Source: Ottowia thiooxydans DSM 14619
GTDB lineage: Bacteria > Pseudomonadota > Gammaproteobacteria > Burkholderiales > Burkholderiaceae_C
DNA length: 64,000 nucleotides
Assembly (NCBI RefSeq): GCF_000422885.1
Contig: NZ_AUGX01000025.1
Coordinates: 21,508 to 85,507, forward strand
Direction of reading: 5' to 3'
The notes under the pieces are model-generated. The model was not told the DNA's origin. It saw only the letters and a program-made list of their open reading frames with translations, and ran no database searches. Positions 18,093 to 27,293 of the stretch are shown piece after piece. Numbering within the stretch: position 1 is the stretch's first letter; each line of letters opens with the position of its first letter. The position numbers and the translations under genes were made by a program.

Positions 18093-18163
18093 TCAATCTC
18101 CAATCCAAGGTTCAGCAGACATTCTTGCTCTATCCTGGAACAAGTTCGTAGGTAGGGCGCAGC

Positions 18164-19843
18164 TTATGCAATCTGAAATTTCGCTTCGCTCGCGACTTCA
18201 ATCGGACGACTCAACGGCGTTTCCGGCTCGCATCCGAACGAGAAGCTTCGACCCGGCGCGGCGGCAAGCAGTGTCTGTGTGTACTCGTGCTTCGGTGCGC
18301 TGAACACTTGCTCTGCCGAACCATACTCCACCACACGACCTCGCGACATGACCGCGACGTGGTCGCAGATCTGCGCCGCCACCCGCAGATCGTGCGTAAT
18401 GAACAGCATCGCCAGTTGCATGCTCGAGCGAATCTCATCCAGCAGTGCCAAAACCTGCGCCTGGACCGACACATCCAACGCTGAAACCGCTTCGTCAGCT
18501 ATCAGAAGTTCTGGCTCCATCGCGAGTGCTCTGGCAATACAGATCCTTTGACGTTGTCCTCCAGAAAATTGGTGGGGATAGCGGTCAAGCGCCCGCGCAT
18601 CAAGTTGAACAGTTTCCATCAAAGTCCGTGCTCGCCGCATTGCGGCGTCTTTCGACACGCCAAAATTGAGCGGGCCTTCTATGATGGAGTCGCCCACCGT
18701 CCAACGCGGGTTAAGGCTGCGATACGGATCCTGGAACACCATTTGTACACGGCGACGTAGCGGGCGAAGTTGACCTGCCCTCATGGTGGCGATCTCGCTG
18801 CCGTTGAGCTGGACTGAGCCCGAACTTGGCGTGATGAGTCGCGCAACGCAGCGTGCGAGCGTAGATTTTCCCGAGCCCGATTCTCCTACGATGCCAAGCG
18901 TCTGGCCTCGCCCGATTTGAAGGTCCACACCATCGACCGCGCGTAAGCCCGCAGTCTTGGAAAAAAAGCCCCGGCGCTCATACTCCTTCTTCAAGCCTGT
19001 GACCTTCAGCACAGTCTCAGGGGCCTCAGCGGTCTTGGCGGGTATGCGCTGGCGCGGCTTCAGTGAAGGGACCGCGTCTATCAGCATACGGGTATATGCC
19101 TGCTTTGGTGAGTTGAGCAGGGCGAGAGTTTGTTGTGTCTCAACCAGGTCCCCAAGGTGCAAGACCACCACGCGATCCGCGATGTCGGCGACGACACCGA
19201 AGTCGTGCGTAATGAACAGAACGCCGGTGCCCTTTTTCCTTTGCAAGTCTCGAATGAGGCGCAAAATTTGCGCCTGGGTTGTGACGTCCAACGCCGTAGT
19301 GGGCTCATCTGCGATCAAGAGCACCGGCTCCATGATGAGAGCCATGGCGATCATGATCCGCTGGCGCTGGCCACCCGAGAGCTGATGCGGAAAGGAGTTG
19401 ATCACTCGATCGGGGTCCGGCAACTGCACCTCATCGATAATTTCACGAATGCGGCTGCGTCGCTTTTCGGGCGCCCAGTCAGTGTGCATACGAAGAACTT
19501 CGTCAAGTTGAGCACCGCATCTCATGACAGGGTTCAGGGCCGTCATCGGTTCTTGGAACACCATCGACATCCGAACACAGCGCAGCTCTCGTAACCGGGA
19601 CTGCGAGGCCTTCAGCAGGTTCTCGCCCTCTAGCAGGATTTCGCCGGACAGTACTGGTAGCTCATCCGGGGAAAGGCCCATGATCGTGTGAGCAATCACG
19701 GACTTGCCAGAACCCGACTCGCCAACGAGGCATACGACCTCGCCCGGGTTGACAATCAAGTTGACGTTAGTCACGGCACGTTGTCGGTCTCCACCTGCCG
19801 GTAACGCCACGTTCAAGTTACTGATGCTCAATACGGGCTTCAT
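18164..19843 (-). CDS. Dipeptide/oligopeptide-type ABC transporter, fused double ATP-binding protein
   Basis: 559 residues containing two complete nucleotide-binding domains (DppD-like about 1-265, DppF-like about 285-540). Each has Walker A G-E-S-G-S-G-K-S, a L-S-G-G-Q-R-Q-R or F-S-G-G-Q-R-Q-R signature and a Walker B A-D-E motif. The fused form powers two permeases encoded just upstream. Its start overlaps the stop of the DppC-like permease by 4 bp. It probably drives uptake of amide, peptide or amino-acid-derived substrates for the nearby amidase. Confidence 0.93.
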   Translation of the reverse strand: MKPVLSISNLNVALPAGGDRQRAVTNVNLIVNPGEVVCLVGESGSGKSVIAHTIMGLSPDELPVLSGEILLEGENLLKASQSRLRELRCVRMSMVFQEPMTALNPVMRCGAQLDEVLRMHTDWAPEKRRSRIREIIDEVQLPDPDRVINSFPHQLSGGQRQRIMIAMALIMEPVLLIADEPTTALDVTTQAQILRLIRDLQRKKGTGVLFITHDFGVVADIADRVVVLHLGDLVETQQTLALLNSPKQAYTRMLIDAVPSLKPRQRIPAKTAEAPETVLKVTGLKKEYERRGFFSKTAGLRAVDGVDLQIGRGQTLGIVGESGSGKSTLARCVARLITPSSGSVQLNGSEIATMRAGQLRPLRRRVQMVFQDPYRSLNPRWTVGDSIIEGPLNFGVSKDAAMRRARTLMETVQLDARALDRYPHQFSGGQRQRICIARALAMEPELLIADEAVSALDVSVQAQVLALLDEIRSSMQLAMLFITHDLRVAAQICDHVAVMSRGRVVEYGSAEQVFSAPKHEYTQTLLAAAPGRSFSFGCEPETPLSRPIEVASEAKFQIA

Positions 19844-20793
19844 CGCTTTGCTTTCTTGGGATCCAGGGTGTCGCGCAGGCCATCCCCTAAGATGTTTACC
19901 GCCAGGACGGTTAGAGCCAGGGCAATGCCGGCAAATAGCACGTTATGTGGGTACTGCTGGAAGCTTGCACGTCCCTCAGCCATGATGTTGCCCCAGGTAG
20001 GAAGCTCGGCGGGCAAGCCTACGCCAAGGAAAGACAACACCGACTCGGTCAACATGGCAGACGCGCACACATAGGTGCCCTGCACGATCAGCGGGGCAGC
20101 GGTATTGGGCAGCAAGTGCTTGAAGATCACACCAAACGAACGTGTGCCCAGTGAAATGGCGGCTTCAACGTAGGGTTCTTCGCGAAGAGAAAGTACGAGC
20201 GAGCGCACCAGGCGAGTCACGCGGGGTATTTCAGGTATGGCCACCGCCACGATGACTGTGGTGAGCGAGCCTTTCCACAAAGACACCAGCGCGATGGCTA
20301 CAAGAATTCCGGGGACAGCCATGATGCCGTCCATCAGGCGCATGATCGCCATGTCAAACCATTTGAAGTAACCGGCGGCCAATCCCGCGAGCAATCCAAA
20401 GAAAAGAGCAATAGCCGCACAGGCCGCCCCAATGGACAGCGAAATTTGAGCGCCATAGACCACGCGGCTGTAGATGTCGCGTCCAAGCGAGTCCGATCCC
20501 AGCCAGAAGTGGTGCGGTGCGACATCCCCCTCAAGCGAAGTCATCTCCCCTACTGCACTAGGCAACAGGTTGCGACTTCCTGCGTCGAAAAGCGTGGGAT
20601 CCACGGTGCCAAGCCAGGGAGCCGTGAGGGAAACGCAGAGCAAAAATACCAGCACGGCACCGCCCGCCCGCACGGACCAGTTATTTCGTACGCGGCTCCA
20701 TATGCCTGTGCGCTTTTTCTGCACCATTGCATCACCGCAGCGGTTTGGCAGCGATGAAGCAGCTACTGCAACTATTGTGGCTTTAGTGTTCAT
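19840..20793 (-). CDS. ABC transporter permease (DppC-like)
   Basis: 317 residues with an N-terminal helix, a periplasmic loop containing the H-F-W-L-G-S-D-S-L-G-R-D motif, and a five-helix binding-protein-dependent transport domain with the E-A-A-I-S-L-G coupling motif. These features define the DppC/OppC half of a peptide importer in the inner membrane. The start is uncertain: an internal ATG 22 codons later (M-V-Q-K-K-R) would remove an untypical leader. It follows the DppB-like gene by 12 bp. Confidence 0.9.
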   Translation of the reverse strand: MNTKATIVAVAASSLPNRCGDAMVQKKRTGIWSRVRNNWSVRAGGAVLVFLLCVSLTAPWLGTVDPTLFDAGSRNLLPSAVGEMTSLEGDVAPHHFWLGSDSLGRDIYSRVVYGAQISLSIGAACAAIALFFGLLAGLAAGYFKWFDMAIMRLMDGIMAVPGILVAIALVSLWKGSLTTVIVAVAIPEIPRVTRLVRSLVLSLREEPYVEAAISLGTRSFGVIFKHLLPNTAAPLIVQGTYVCASAMLTESVLSFLGVGLPAELPTWGNIMAEGRASFQQYPHNVLFAGIALALTVLAVNILGDGLRDTLDPKKAKR

Positions 20794-20805
20794 GAAGACG
20801 TTTAA

Positions 20806-21753
20806 CTAGTAGCGGATCCGTGGATCCAACAGGAGATATGACAGGTCAACGAGCAGGTTGATCAGCACATACACCATGGAGAAGAACAGAATCACTCCCT
20901 GTACGGTGGGAAAGTCACGCGCAAGCACCGCATCGACGGTCAGACGGCCCAGGCCCGGAATCCCGTAAACCGACTCGGTGACAACCACCCCGCCCATGAG
21001 CAAGGCAATTCCGATGCCGATCACGGTCACGATCGGCACGGCAGCATTGGACAGTGCGTGCACGATCAACACGCGCATTTCTGTCAGGCCTTTGGAACGT
21101 GCGGTGCGCACGTGGTCCTGAGAAAGTACCTCTTGAACGCTGGCGCGCGTGACACGCGCGATCAGCGCGATATAGACGATGGAGAGTGTCAGGGACGGAA
21201 GGATCAGATGGTAGAAAAATGGACCTACCCCGTCGCTGAGACGTCGATACCCCTGTACCGGGAGCCAGCCCAACTTCATGGATACCAGCCAGATCAGCAT
21301 GTAACCGAGCACAAATGAAGGGATGGAAAATCCCAACACCGAGAAGCTCATCAATGCACGATCAAGCCAGCCTCCTTGCCGCCACGCTGCCAGTACGCCA
21401 AGAGGCACTGCAAAGCACACGGCGAGAACGATGGAAAAGAGAGACAACGCAAATGTTGGCTCAATACGATGAGCAATCAGTTCGCTGACCGGAGCCTTGT
21501 AGTAGTAGGACTGCCCCAGATCGCCGCCAAGCACATGGCCAATCCATAGCCCGAACTGTGTCGTTAGCGGTTCAGAAAGCCCAAGCGCGGCGCGAATCTC
21601 CGCCACGTTTTCCGCCGAAGCCGCATCGCCGGCCAAGATACTGGCCGGGTCACCCGGGGTGAGCCGTAGCAACAGGAACACGCCCACCGCCACGATGAAC
21701 ATGACAGGGATCGTCGCAGCGATCCGCTTCAGAACGAAGTTCAGCATGGGCAA
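20806..21753 (-). CDS. ABC transporter permease (DppB-like)
   Basis: 315 residues, beginning with the classic first helix of DppB (F-V-L-K-R-I-A-A-T-I-P-V) followed by L-R-L-T-P-G-D-P-A, a periplasmic region and five more membrane segments. The EAA-like coupling loop R-T-A-R-S-K-G-L-T is visible. Partner of the DppC-like permease. It lies 43 bp after the binding-protein gene. Confidence 0.92.
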   Translation of the reverse strand: MPMLNFVLKRIAATIPVMFIVAVGVFLLLRLTPGDPASILAGDAASAENVAEIRAALGLSEPLTTQFGLWIGHVLGGDLGQSYYYKAPVSELIAHRIEPTFALSLFSIVLAVCFAVPLGVLAAWRQGGWLDRALMSFSVLGFSIPSFVLGYMLIWLVSMKLGWLPVQGYRRLSDGVGPFFYHLILPSLTLSIVYIALIARVTRASVQEVLSQDHVRTARSKGLTEMRVLIVHALSNAAVPIVTVIGIGIALLMGGVVVTESVYGIPGLGRLTVDAVLARDFPTVQGVILFFSMVYVLINLLVDLSYLLLDPRIRY

Positions 21754-21796
21754 TCCAGTCCGCGTTCAGGGGGGGCACAGCAAGAAGTGCGCTCGT

Positions 21797-23389
21797 TCAC
21801 TTCTTCAGGTTCCAGTAGAAGTTGCCAGGCCCGGTCACCAGACCAGTGACCTCCTTGCGCATGGCCGCCGGATTGACGTATTCCCCGAGCGGGACGTACA
21901 TGACCACCTCATAAGCGCGCGCTTGCATCGCCTCTGCAATAGCGACGCGCTTTGCCATATCCGGCTCGACAGCGAACTGCTTGCGCAATGCCACCAGTTC
22001 CGAGTCTGAAGGCCAACCAAACCATGATTTCTCACCCTCGGCACTCAACGTCAGGCTCGACGCGGGGCTCCAGAGATCAGGCGAGACGATAGTTGTTGTA
22101 AAAATACTCCAACCTCCGGCGGCCACCGGATCTTTTTTGGCGCGCCGCGTCACGACAGAATTCCAGTCCATGGCAGCAAGCTCCACCTTGAAGCCAGCCT
22201 GGCGCAACAATTGAGCTGCGACGTCAGGTAGTTTGTCGATGGATGGCAGATCGGTTGGTTTCATGATCAGGACTGTGGTGCCGTCGTAGCCTGATGCCTT
22301 GAGCAAGTCCCGTGCCATCTTCATGTTTGATTTCGAGAACGATTCGGAGCCCTTGGTAGAGCCGTACGGCGTTCCGCAAATGAACATGGAATAGCAGATC
22401 TTGTAATACCCCTTGATGCCGACCTGTGCCTTCAAGAACGCCTCTTGATTGCTCAATGCAGCAAGTGCGGCTTGGCGAACCTTGATGTTGTTGAACGGTG
22501 GCTGCAGGTGATTGAATCGCAGTGAGAACTGACTGCCTAGCGTGTTGCCGTTGACGCTCTTGATGTCTTTGTCGGCAGAGAGTGCCGCGTACGAATCGAA
22601 ACCGGGTTGCTCGATCATGTCGACCTCCCCGTTCCTCAGGGCGTTCACCTGCGACTGCGGATCGCGTAATGCGAGGTTCCACTCCACACGATCAACGTAA
22701 ACATGTTTCCCTCCCGTGGTGCCGGAGGCCGGCTCTTGACGAGGTACGTATTTGGCGAATTTGACGTAGACGGATTTGTCACCAGGCTTGAATTCGTCGC
22801 GCTTGAATACGTAAGGGCCAGAACCGATGTAGTCCTCGATTTGCTTGAACGGATCCGTCTCTGCAATGCGTTTTGGCATGATGAATGGGACGCTCGAGGA
22901 CGGTTTTCCAAGTGCGTCAAGCATGATGCCGGTGGGCTGCTTTAGATGGATGCGAAAGGTATCCGCTGTCGGTGCGTCAAGCTTGTCAATGAAGCTGTAG
23001 AGCAGCTGTCCCATTGGATCGCGCTTACCCCACCTGGTTAGCGACGCCGTTACGTCCTCAGCAGTTACGGGCGCGCCGTCGTGGAACTGCAGTCCCTTGC
23101 GCAATGTGAAATTCCACAGCAAACCATCGGGGCTGACGCTCCATGTGTCCACCATTTGGGGCTTGATCGCACCTTTCTCATCCGTTCCAAACAGAGTGTC
23201 ATAGATCATGTAGCCGTGATTGCGAACGACGTAGGCTGTGGTCCAGATCGGGTCGAGAACCGACAGATTGGTCTGCGGAACGACCTTGAGGACTTTGTTC
23301 TGTGCGGCAGCTGCGCTTGATAGCAGCAGACTCGCGGCCGCAGTCAGGAATAAGGATGTGAGCAAGGATTTTCTGTTCTGCGATTTCAT
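21797..23389 (-). CDS. Peptide/nickel-type ABC substrate-binding protein (SBP_bac_5)
   Basis: About 530 residues from ATG 23389. A signal peptide (M-K-S-Q-N-R-K-S-L-L, hydrophobic run to A-A-A-Q-N) sends it to the periplasm. The body matches family 5 solute-binding proteins, including the L-R-K-G-L-Q-F-H-D-G-A-P-V-T-A-E-D-V motif near residue 100. It is the first gene of the importer operon (binding protein, two permeases, double ATPase). Ligand is unknown; the amidase locus nearby suggests a short amide or peptide. Confidence 0.92.
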   Translation of the reverse strand: MKSQNRKSLLTSLFLTAAASLLLSSAAAAQNKVLKVVPQTNLSVLDPIWTTAYVVRNHGYMIYDTLFGTDEKGAIKPQMVDTWSVSPDGLLWNFTLRKGLQFHDGAPVTAEDVTASLTRWGKRDPMGQLLYSFIDKLDAPTADTFRIHLKQPTGIMLDALGKPSSSVPFIMPKRIAETDPFKQIEDYIGSGPYVFKRDEFKPGDKSVYVKFAKYVPRQEPASGTTGGKHVYVDRVEWNLALRDPQSQVNALRNGEVDMIEQPGFDSYAALSADKDIKSVNGNTLGSQFSLRFNHLQPPFNNIKVRQAALAALSNQEAFLKAQVGIKGYYKICYSMFICGTPYGSTKGSESFSKSNMKMARDLLKASGYDGTTVLIMKPTDLPSIDKLPDVAAQLLRQAGFKVELAAMDWNSVVTRRAKKDPVAAGGWSIFTTTIVSPDLWSPASSLTLSAEGEKSWFGWPSDSELVALRKQFAVEPDMAKRVAIAEAMQARAYEVVMYVPLGEYVNPAAMRKEVTGLVTGPGNFYWNLKK

Positions 23390-23639
23390 TTGGGCTTTCA
23401 AGGTTCGTGGAAAGGGCCATCTCGGCAGCGAGCTCGGCTTCTTAGATCGTGAATACGTTCTTAGGGCGAAGGAATTACACACTCGATGGTTCGCCCGCCA
23501 TCAATCCACTTCAGGTGTGAATCCAAGTCCACTTTGTTCTTGAATGCTGTGAGTTAGAGGCCCATTGAGCCGTTGCCGAGCCTGGGCGGCTCTCCTGTGC
23601 TGTGTGTACTCGGCGAAGCTTCCACGAGTGGAATGCCCC

Positions 23640-24060
23640 AATCAACATGGGCTTTGACTGAAGCTAAGCGCCAGGAGATCAAGCCGCTGGAGCTGCGAGC
23701 GTGCATCGTGCAGGCCTGCGCTGGTGGGAAGAGCAACAACGTGCTGATAGCTCGTCAGCGCGTCACTTCGTTGACGGTGATCAAGCGGAGGCACGGTTCG
23801 TCAAACATCGACTCAGCGGCCTGATGGGCGTGCCCCATTCTGGGGCGCTAGGGTCATCGGCGATGCCCCAGGAAGTGGTCTACCCGTCGTTGACCAAATA
23901 CCCGGAGCCTCTCCGGTTAGAACGCAGAGGAAGTCGGCCGGGTGTTCAACGTACCCTCACTTCACTCGGTGCAGCCGCACAGCAAAGACTGCGGCCGCCA
24001 CCAGCGCAAGGGAAAGCAACAGCTTCTCCTACGCGCTATCCAACAAGGGCACAGTAGCGA
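23640..24060 (+). pseudogene. Decayed IS630-family transposase remnant
   Basis: Reading across two frames gives A-L-T-E-A-K-R-Q-E-I, L-E-L-R-A-C-I-V-Q-A-C-A-G-G-K-S-N and then R-F-V-K-H-R-L-S-G-L-M-G-V-P, which is the N-terminal helix-turn-helix region of IS630-type transposases (typical R-F-V-E-H-R-L-x-G-L). A frameshift near 23790 separates the parts, and no catalytic DDE domain survives. It lies between the amide locus and the aromatic module. Ends of the insertion sequence could not be defined. Confidence 0.55.
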
Positions 24061-24292
24061 TCTTTGTGCGCAGCGCGGCATCCAACCGTGATGCAGGCGG
24101 TCTGCTCTAGCGCCTTGCTATTGTGTTTGGACCCACGCCGGGTTGATTGGCGCGAACATATCCGCCTTCCAGCTATCTGGGAAGGACGAGAACAAGATCT
24201 CGGATCCATCCAACACCCACAAGCTGAGAATCTAATGCAAGTGTCATCCGTCTCAATACAGCAACCACGGGCGTTGCCGTATGGGGATGCAG

Positions 24293-24362
24293 GTCTCAAT
24301 CCACGTGAATGTTCTTCGCCTTGATGAGCGCAGCCTACCGCACACGCTCCGTTTCAGCAAAA
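24293..24362 (-). pseudogene. 70-bp remnant of a Bug gene 3' end (direct repeat of 34625-34694)
   Basis: 67 of 70 bases equal the 3' end of the Bug gene at 34628-35608, in the same orientation. Translated on the minus strand it reads F-A-E-T-E-R-V-R, a stop (TAG replacing the Trp codon), then A-A-L-I-K-A-K-N-I-H-V-D and stop. No further Bug similarity is visible beyond it on either side. It marks a rearrangement or insertion boundary beside the aromatic module. Confidence 0.8.
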
Positions 24363-24394
24363 TGACGACGGTGGCAGACACGAAGTGTCGAACG

Positions 24395-25711
24395 TTAGAG
24401 TCGCGCTGGAAGCAGCGTCCCCCAACATTCACCGAAACCGATCCGCGTCGCACCAGGCCGCTCGCACCAGCCTCTCAAGACCACCGAGTCACCGTCTTCC
24501 AGGAAGATGCGTTTTTCACCCGATGAGAGGTGAACGGGACGTTTTCCCCCTGCCGTGAGTTCGATCAAGGCGCCGGCCTGGTTTGTCCCTGGTCCAGAGA
24601 GCGTGCCGGTGCCCAGCAGGTCACCGGGCCGTAGATCACACCCGTTGACTGAATGGTGCGTGACCATCTGTGCCATCGTCCAGTACGCGTGGTGATAGCT
24701 GGTTTCGGCGATGTAGTCTGCGTGCGCGCCTGCAGCCTGCATGCCGACCGTTAGCAGTCCGACCTGCAGTCGGATGTCGATCGCTCCGGACGCGCGGTTC
24801 AGCGTACTGTCCAGATACGGGAGCGGTTGGGGATCTGCTGTTTCACGCGTGAACGGCAGCCGAAACGGAACGAGCGCTTCTAGCGTCACAATCCACGGCG
24901 AAATGGTAGTCGCGAAGTTCTTGGACAAGAACGGGCCGAGGGGCTGGTATTCCCATCCTTGCAGGTCACGCGCTGACCAGTCGTTGAGCAGGCAGATGCC
25001 GAATACGTGCTCTTCGGCATCTGTAATGGGGATGGGATCGCCCGGACGATTGCCCATCCCGACGAATATTCCCAGCTCGAGTTCGAAGTCCAGGCTGCGC
25101 GTCGGTGTGAGCACGGGTGTTGTTGTCTCTGCGTCCTTGACCTGGCCTAACGGCCGGCGAAAGCTCTGCCCGGATACGCCGATACTCGAAGCTCGGCCAT
25201 GGTACGCGATGGGCACCCACTTGTAATTTTGCAGAAGTGGATTGTTCGGACGGAACTGCTTGCCGATATTGGTGGCGTGGTGGACGGAAGTGTAGAAGTC
25301 CGTGTAGTCACCAATGTGCGCGGGCAAGTCGTACTCCACGTCATTCATAGGGACTAGGCACGAACCTACTAGTGCCTGGCCCGCCGCGCCGTCCCGCAGG
25401 AGGCGCGACAGGGCGAGACGCAGTGCACTCCAGGCAGAAGGACCCAATGCCATCAGCGCGTTCAGATTTTTCATTCCCCCGGCCTCGGCAGCCTGCTTCG
25501 CCTGATCGGAAACGAGGCACGAGGCGGCGATACGTGGAAGATCCACGATCTGGTCGCCGATGGCGACACCTCCACGAAACGGCTCGCTGCTGCCTTTGCG
25601 TCGGAACACCCCGAATGGCAGATTCTGAATCGGGAAGTCCGTATCGCCCTGGTTCGCTGATACGACCCAGCTGGCAAGTGTCGGGTTATGCGTTTCGTTC
25701 AGTTCTCGCAT
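24395..25711 (-). CDS. fahA: Fumarylacetoacetase
   Basis: 438 residues, full length for the enzyme. Diagnostic stretches are D-F-Y-T-S-V-H-H-A-T-N-I-G, P-I-A-Y-H-G-R-A-S-S, E-L-E-L-G-I-F-V-G and L-L-N-D-W-S-A-R-D-L-Q-G-W-E-Y, including the catalytic His in S-V-H-H and acidic metal ligands. It hydrolyses fumarylacetoacetate to fumarate and acetoacetate, the last step of homogentisate breakdown. No homogentisate dioxygenase or maleylacetoacetate isomerase lies in the window, so the VOC protein 8 bp upstream, or genes elsewhere, must supply the substrate. It is probably the last gene of the hydroxylase-Bug-VOC operon. Confidence 0.92.
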   Translation of the reverse strand: MRELNETHNPTLASWVVSANQGDTDFPIQNLPFGVFRRKGSSEPFRGGVAIGDQIVDLPRIAASCLVSDQAKQAAEAGGMKNLNALMALGPSAWSALRLALSRLLRDGAAGQALVGSCLVPMNDVEYDLPAHIGDYTDFYTSVHHATNIGKQFRPNNPLLQNYKWVPIAYHGRASSIGVSGQSFRRPLGQVKDAETTTPVLTPTRSLDFELELGIFVGMGNRPGDPIPITDAEEHVFGICLLNDWSARDLQGWEYQPLGPFLSKNFATTISPWIVTLEALVPFRLPFTRETADPQPLPYLDSTLNRASGAIDIRLQVGLLTVGMQAAGAHADYIAETSYHHAYWTMAQMVTHHSVNGCDLRPGDLLGTGTLSGPGTNQAGALIELTAGGKRPVHLSSGEKRIFLEDGDSVVLRGWCERPGATRIGFGECWGTLLPARL

Positions 25712-25719
25712 CGAGACGC

Positions 25720-26262
25720 CTACAAAGCGAGGCTACTGTCATGCATCCACGCGGCGTGTTGCGGGGCACGCCGCGTGCGATCCCACTCGTCAAGCATCAG
25801 CCACTTTACCTCGTCCAGCCTCTGATGCATCGCCGGCGTTCCGCAATCCCAGGCCAACTCCAGGCGGTGGCCGTTGGGGTCGAAGAAGTAGATGCTCTTG
25901 AACAGGGCATGATCGGCCGGACCGATGACTTCAATGCCATCTGCCTCTAGTCGCGCTTTGGTTGCGAGCAGTGCGTCCATCGATGCTACCTTGAAGGCGA
26001 CATGCTGTACCCATTTGGGCGTATTGCGGTCTCGGTCCATGGACGGTGATGACGGGATCTCGAAGAACGCCAACACGTTGCCACCACCAGCATCCAGGAA
26101 CACATGCATGTAAGGGTCCGATGCACCAGTGGAAGGCACCTGATTCTCGGCGATGGCGAGCACGAATGGCATCTTCAGGAAGTGTCCATACCATTCCACT
26201 GTCTTCTTCGCATCAACGCATCGGTACGCGACGTGGTGGACGCCCTGGGTAATCATTGTCAT
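25720..26262 (-). CDS. VOC-superfamily protein, possible ring-cleavage dioxygenase
   Basis: 180 residues with one VOC unit. Likely metal ligands are His in V-H-H-V-A-Y, His in W-V-Q-H-V-A-F and Glu in H-R-L-E-L-A-W. It shares order and several motifs (V-P-S-T-G, F-K-S-I-Y-F-F-D-P-N-G) with the VOC protein at 10483-10998 (Q-S-I-Y-F-H-D-P-N-G), so the two are paralogs. It lies 8 bp before fumarylacetoacetase and may make that enzyme's substrate. Alternatives are a glyoxalase-like isomerase. Confidence 0.8.
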   Translation of the reverse strand: MTMITQGVHHVAYRCVDAKKTVEWYGHFLKMPFVLAIAENQVPSTGASDPYMHVFLDAGGGNVLAFFEIPSSPSMDRDRNTPKWVQHVAFKVASMDALLATKARLEADGIEVIGPADHALFKSIYFFDPNGHRLELAWDCGTPAMHQRLDEVKWLMLDEWDRTRRAPQHAAWMHDSSLAL

Positions 26263-26287
26263 TATTAGAAGTCCTGTGCGGTCGCGC

Positions 26288-27271
26288 TCATTCGGCAGTG
26301 ATCTTGCTGTTGATGATGATGTGCGACCAACGGGCCGACTCCGACTGGATCGCCGATCTAAGCTCTGCAGGGGAACCTGCCACGGATTGCAGTCCCTGGG
26401 CCTCCAGCTTCGCTATAACTTGCGGATCCTTGGCTGCCCTTGCCAGGCTCTGGCGAACTTTCTCAGTGACGGCGCTGGGAGTGCCTGCTGGGGCCATGAG
26501 TGCGATCCAGAGCTCGGAGGAGAAACCTGGATAGGCACCAGCCACTGTGGGAATGCCCGGGAGGCTAGCCACCGTATCCTTACTGGTTACCGCGAGCGCC
26601 TTGAGTTGCCCGGTCCTGACGAAGGGCATGAGCGAATTTGGAATGCCGAACATCATCTGGACCTCACCTCCCACCAGATCCGTTACTGCCGAAGCTGCAC
26701 CTCGGTAGGGAACGTGCAGTGCATCGATACCAGCTTCCGACTTGAACAGTTCAGCGGTCAGGTGGTGGGGTGTTCCTACACCCGCTGACGCATAACTTAG
26801 CTTGCCAGCATTGGCCTTCGCGTAGGTGACGAGTTCACGCACCGAGTTCACCGGCAGCTTTGCGTTCACGGTGAGCAGGATTGGCCCCTGGGCCATCATC
26901 GATATGGGTTCGAAGTCCTTGGCGACATCGTAGCCCAGCTTCTCCTTGGCGTACATGTACGGATTCATGGTTGGCAGGTTATTCGGCGTGATCAACAGCG
27001 TGTATCCGTCTGCCAGAGACTTCGCCACGAACGCTGCACCGAGGTTCCCGCCTACGCCGGGTCGATTCTCTACGATGACCGGCTGTCCCCAGTAGGCAGA
27101 CAGCCTTTCTCCGTAGACGCGGGCTACCACGTCATTGCTGCCACCGGCGGTGTAGGGCACGATCAGGCGCACGGGCTTGTGCGGCCACGAGTCCGCCGCG
27201 AACACGACGCTTGCAGCGAAGGTTGCGGCCGCAGCGCAGAAAAATCGTTTGGTAGTGGGGAATATCTTCAT
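26288..27271 (-). CDS. Bug/TctC-family periplasmic substrate-binding protein
   Basis: 327 residues with a signal peptide ending at A-F/V-F-A-A-D-S-W-P and the Bug hallmark R-L-I-V-P-Y-T-A-G-G-S-N-D-V near residue 37, plus S-Y-A-S-A-G-V-G-T-P-H-H and the H-V-P-Y-R-G motif. Bug proteins bind small carboxylates or aromatics in the periplasm, often without a dedicated TctAB permease next to them, as here. The gene is within the hydroxylase-VOC-fumarylacetoacetase operon, so its ligand is likely the aromatic substrate of that pathway. Confidence 0.92.
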   Translation of the reverse strand: MKIFPTTKRFFCAAAATFAASVVFAADSWPHKPVRLIVPYTAGGSNDVVARVYGERLSAYWGQPVIVENRPGVGGNLGAAFVAKSLADGYTLLITPNNLPTMNPYMYAKEKLGYDVAKDFEPISMMAQGPILLTVNAKLPVNSVRELVTYAKANAGKLSYASAGVGTPHHLTAELFKSEAGIDALHVPYRGAASAVTDLVGGEVQMMFGIPNSLMPFVRTGQLKALAVTSKDTVASLPGIPTVAGAYPGFSSELWIALMAPAGTPSAVTEKVRQSLARAAKDPQVIAKLEAQGLQSVAGSPAELRSAIQSESARWSHIIINSKITAE

Positions 27272-27293
27272 TTTTTGTCTCCTGGAATAATCG

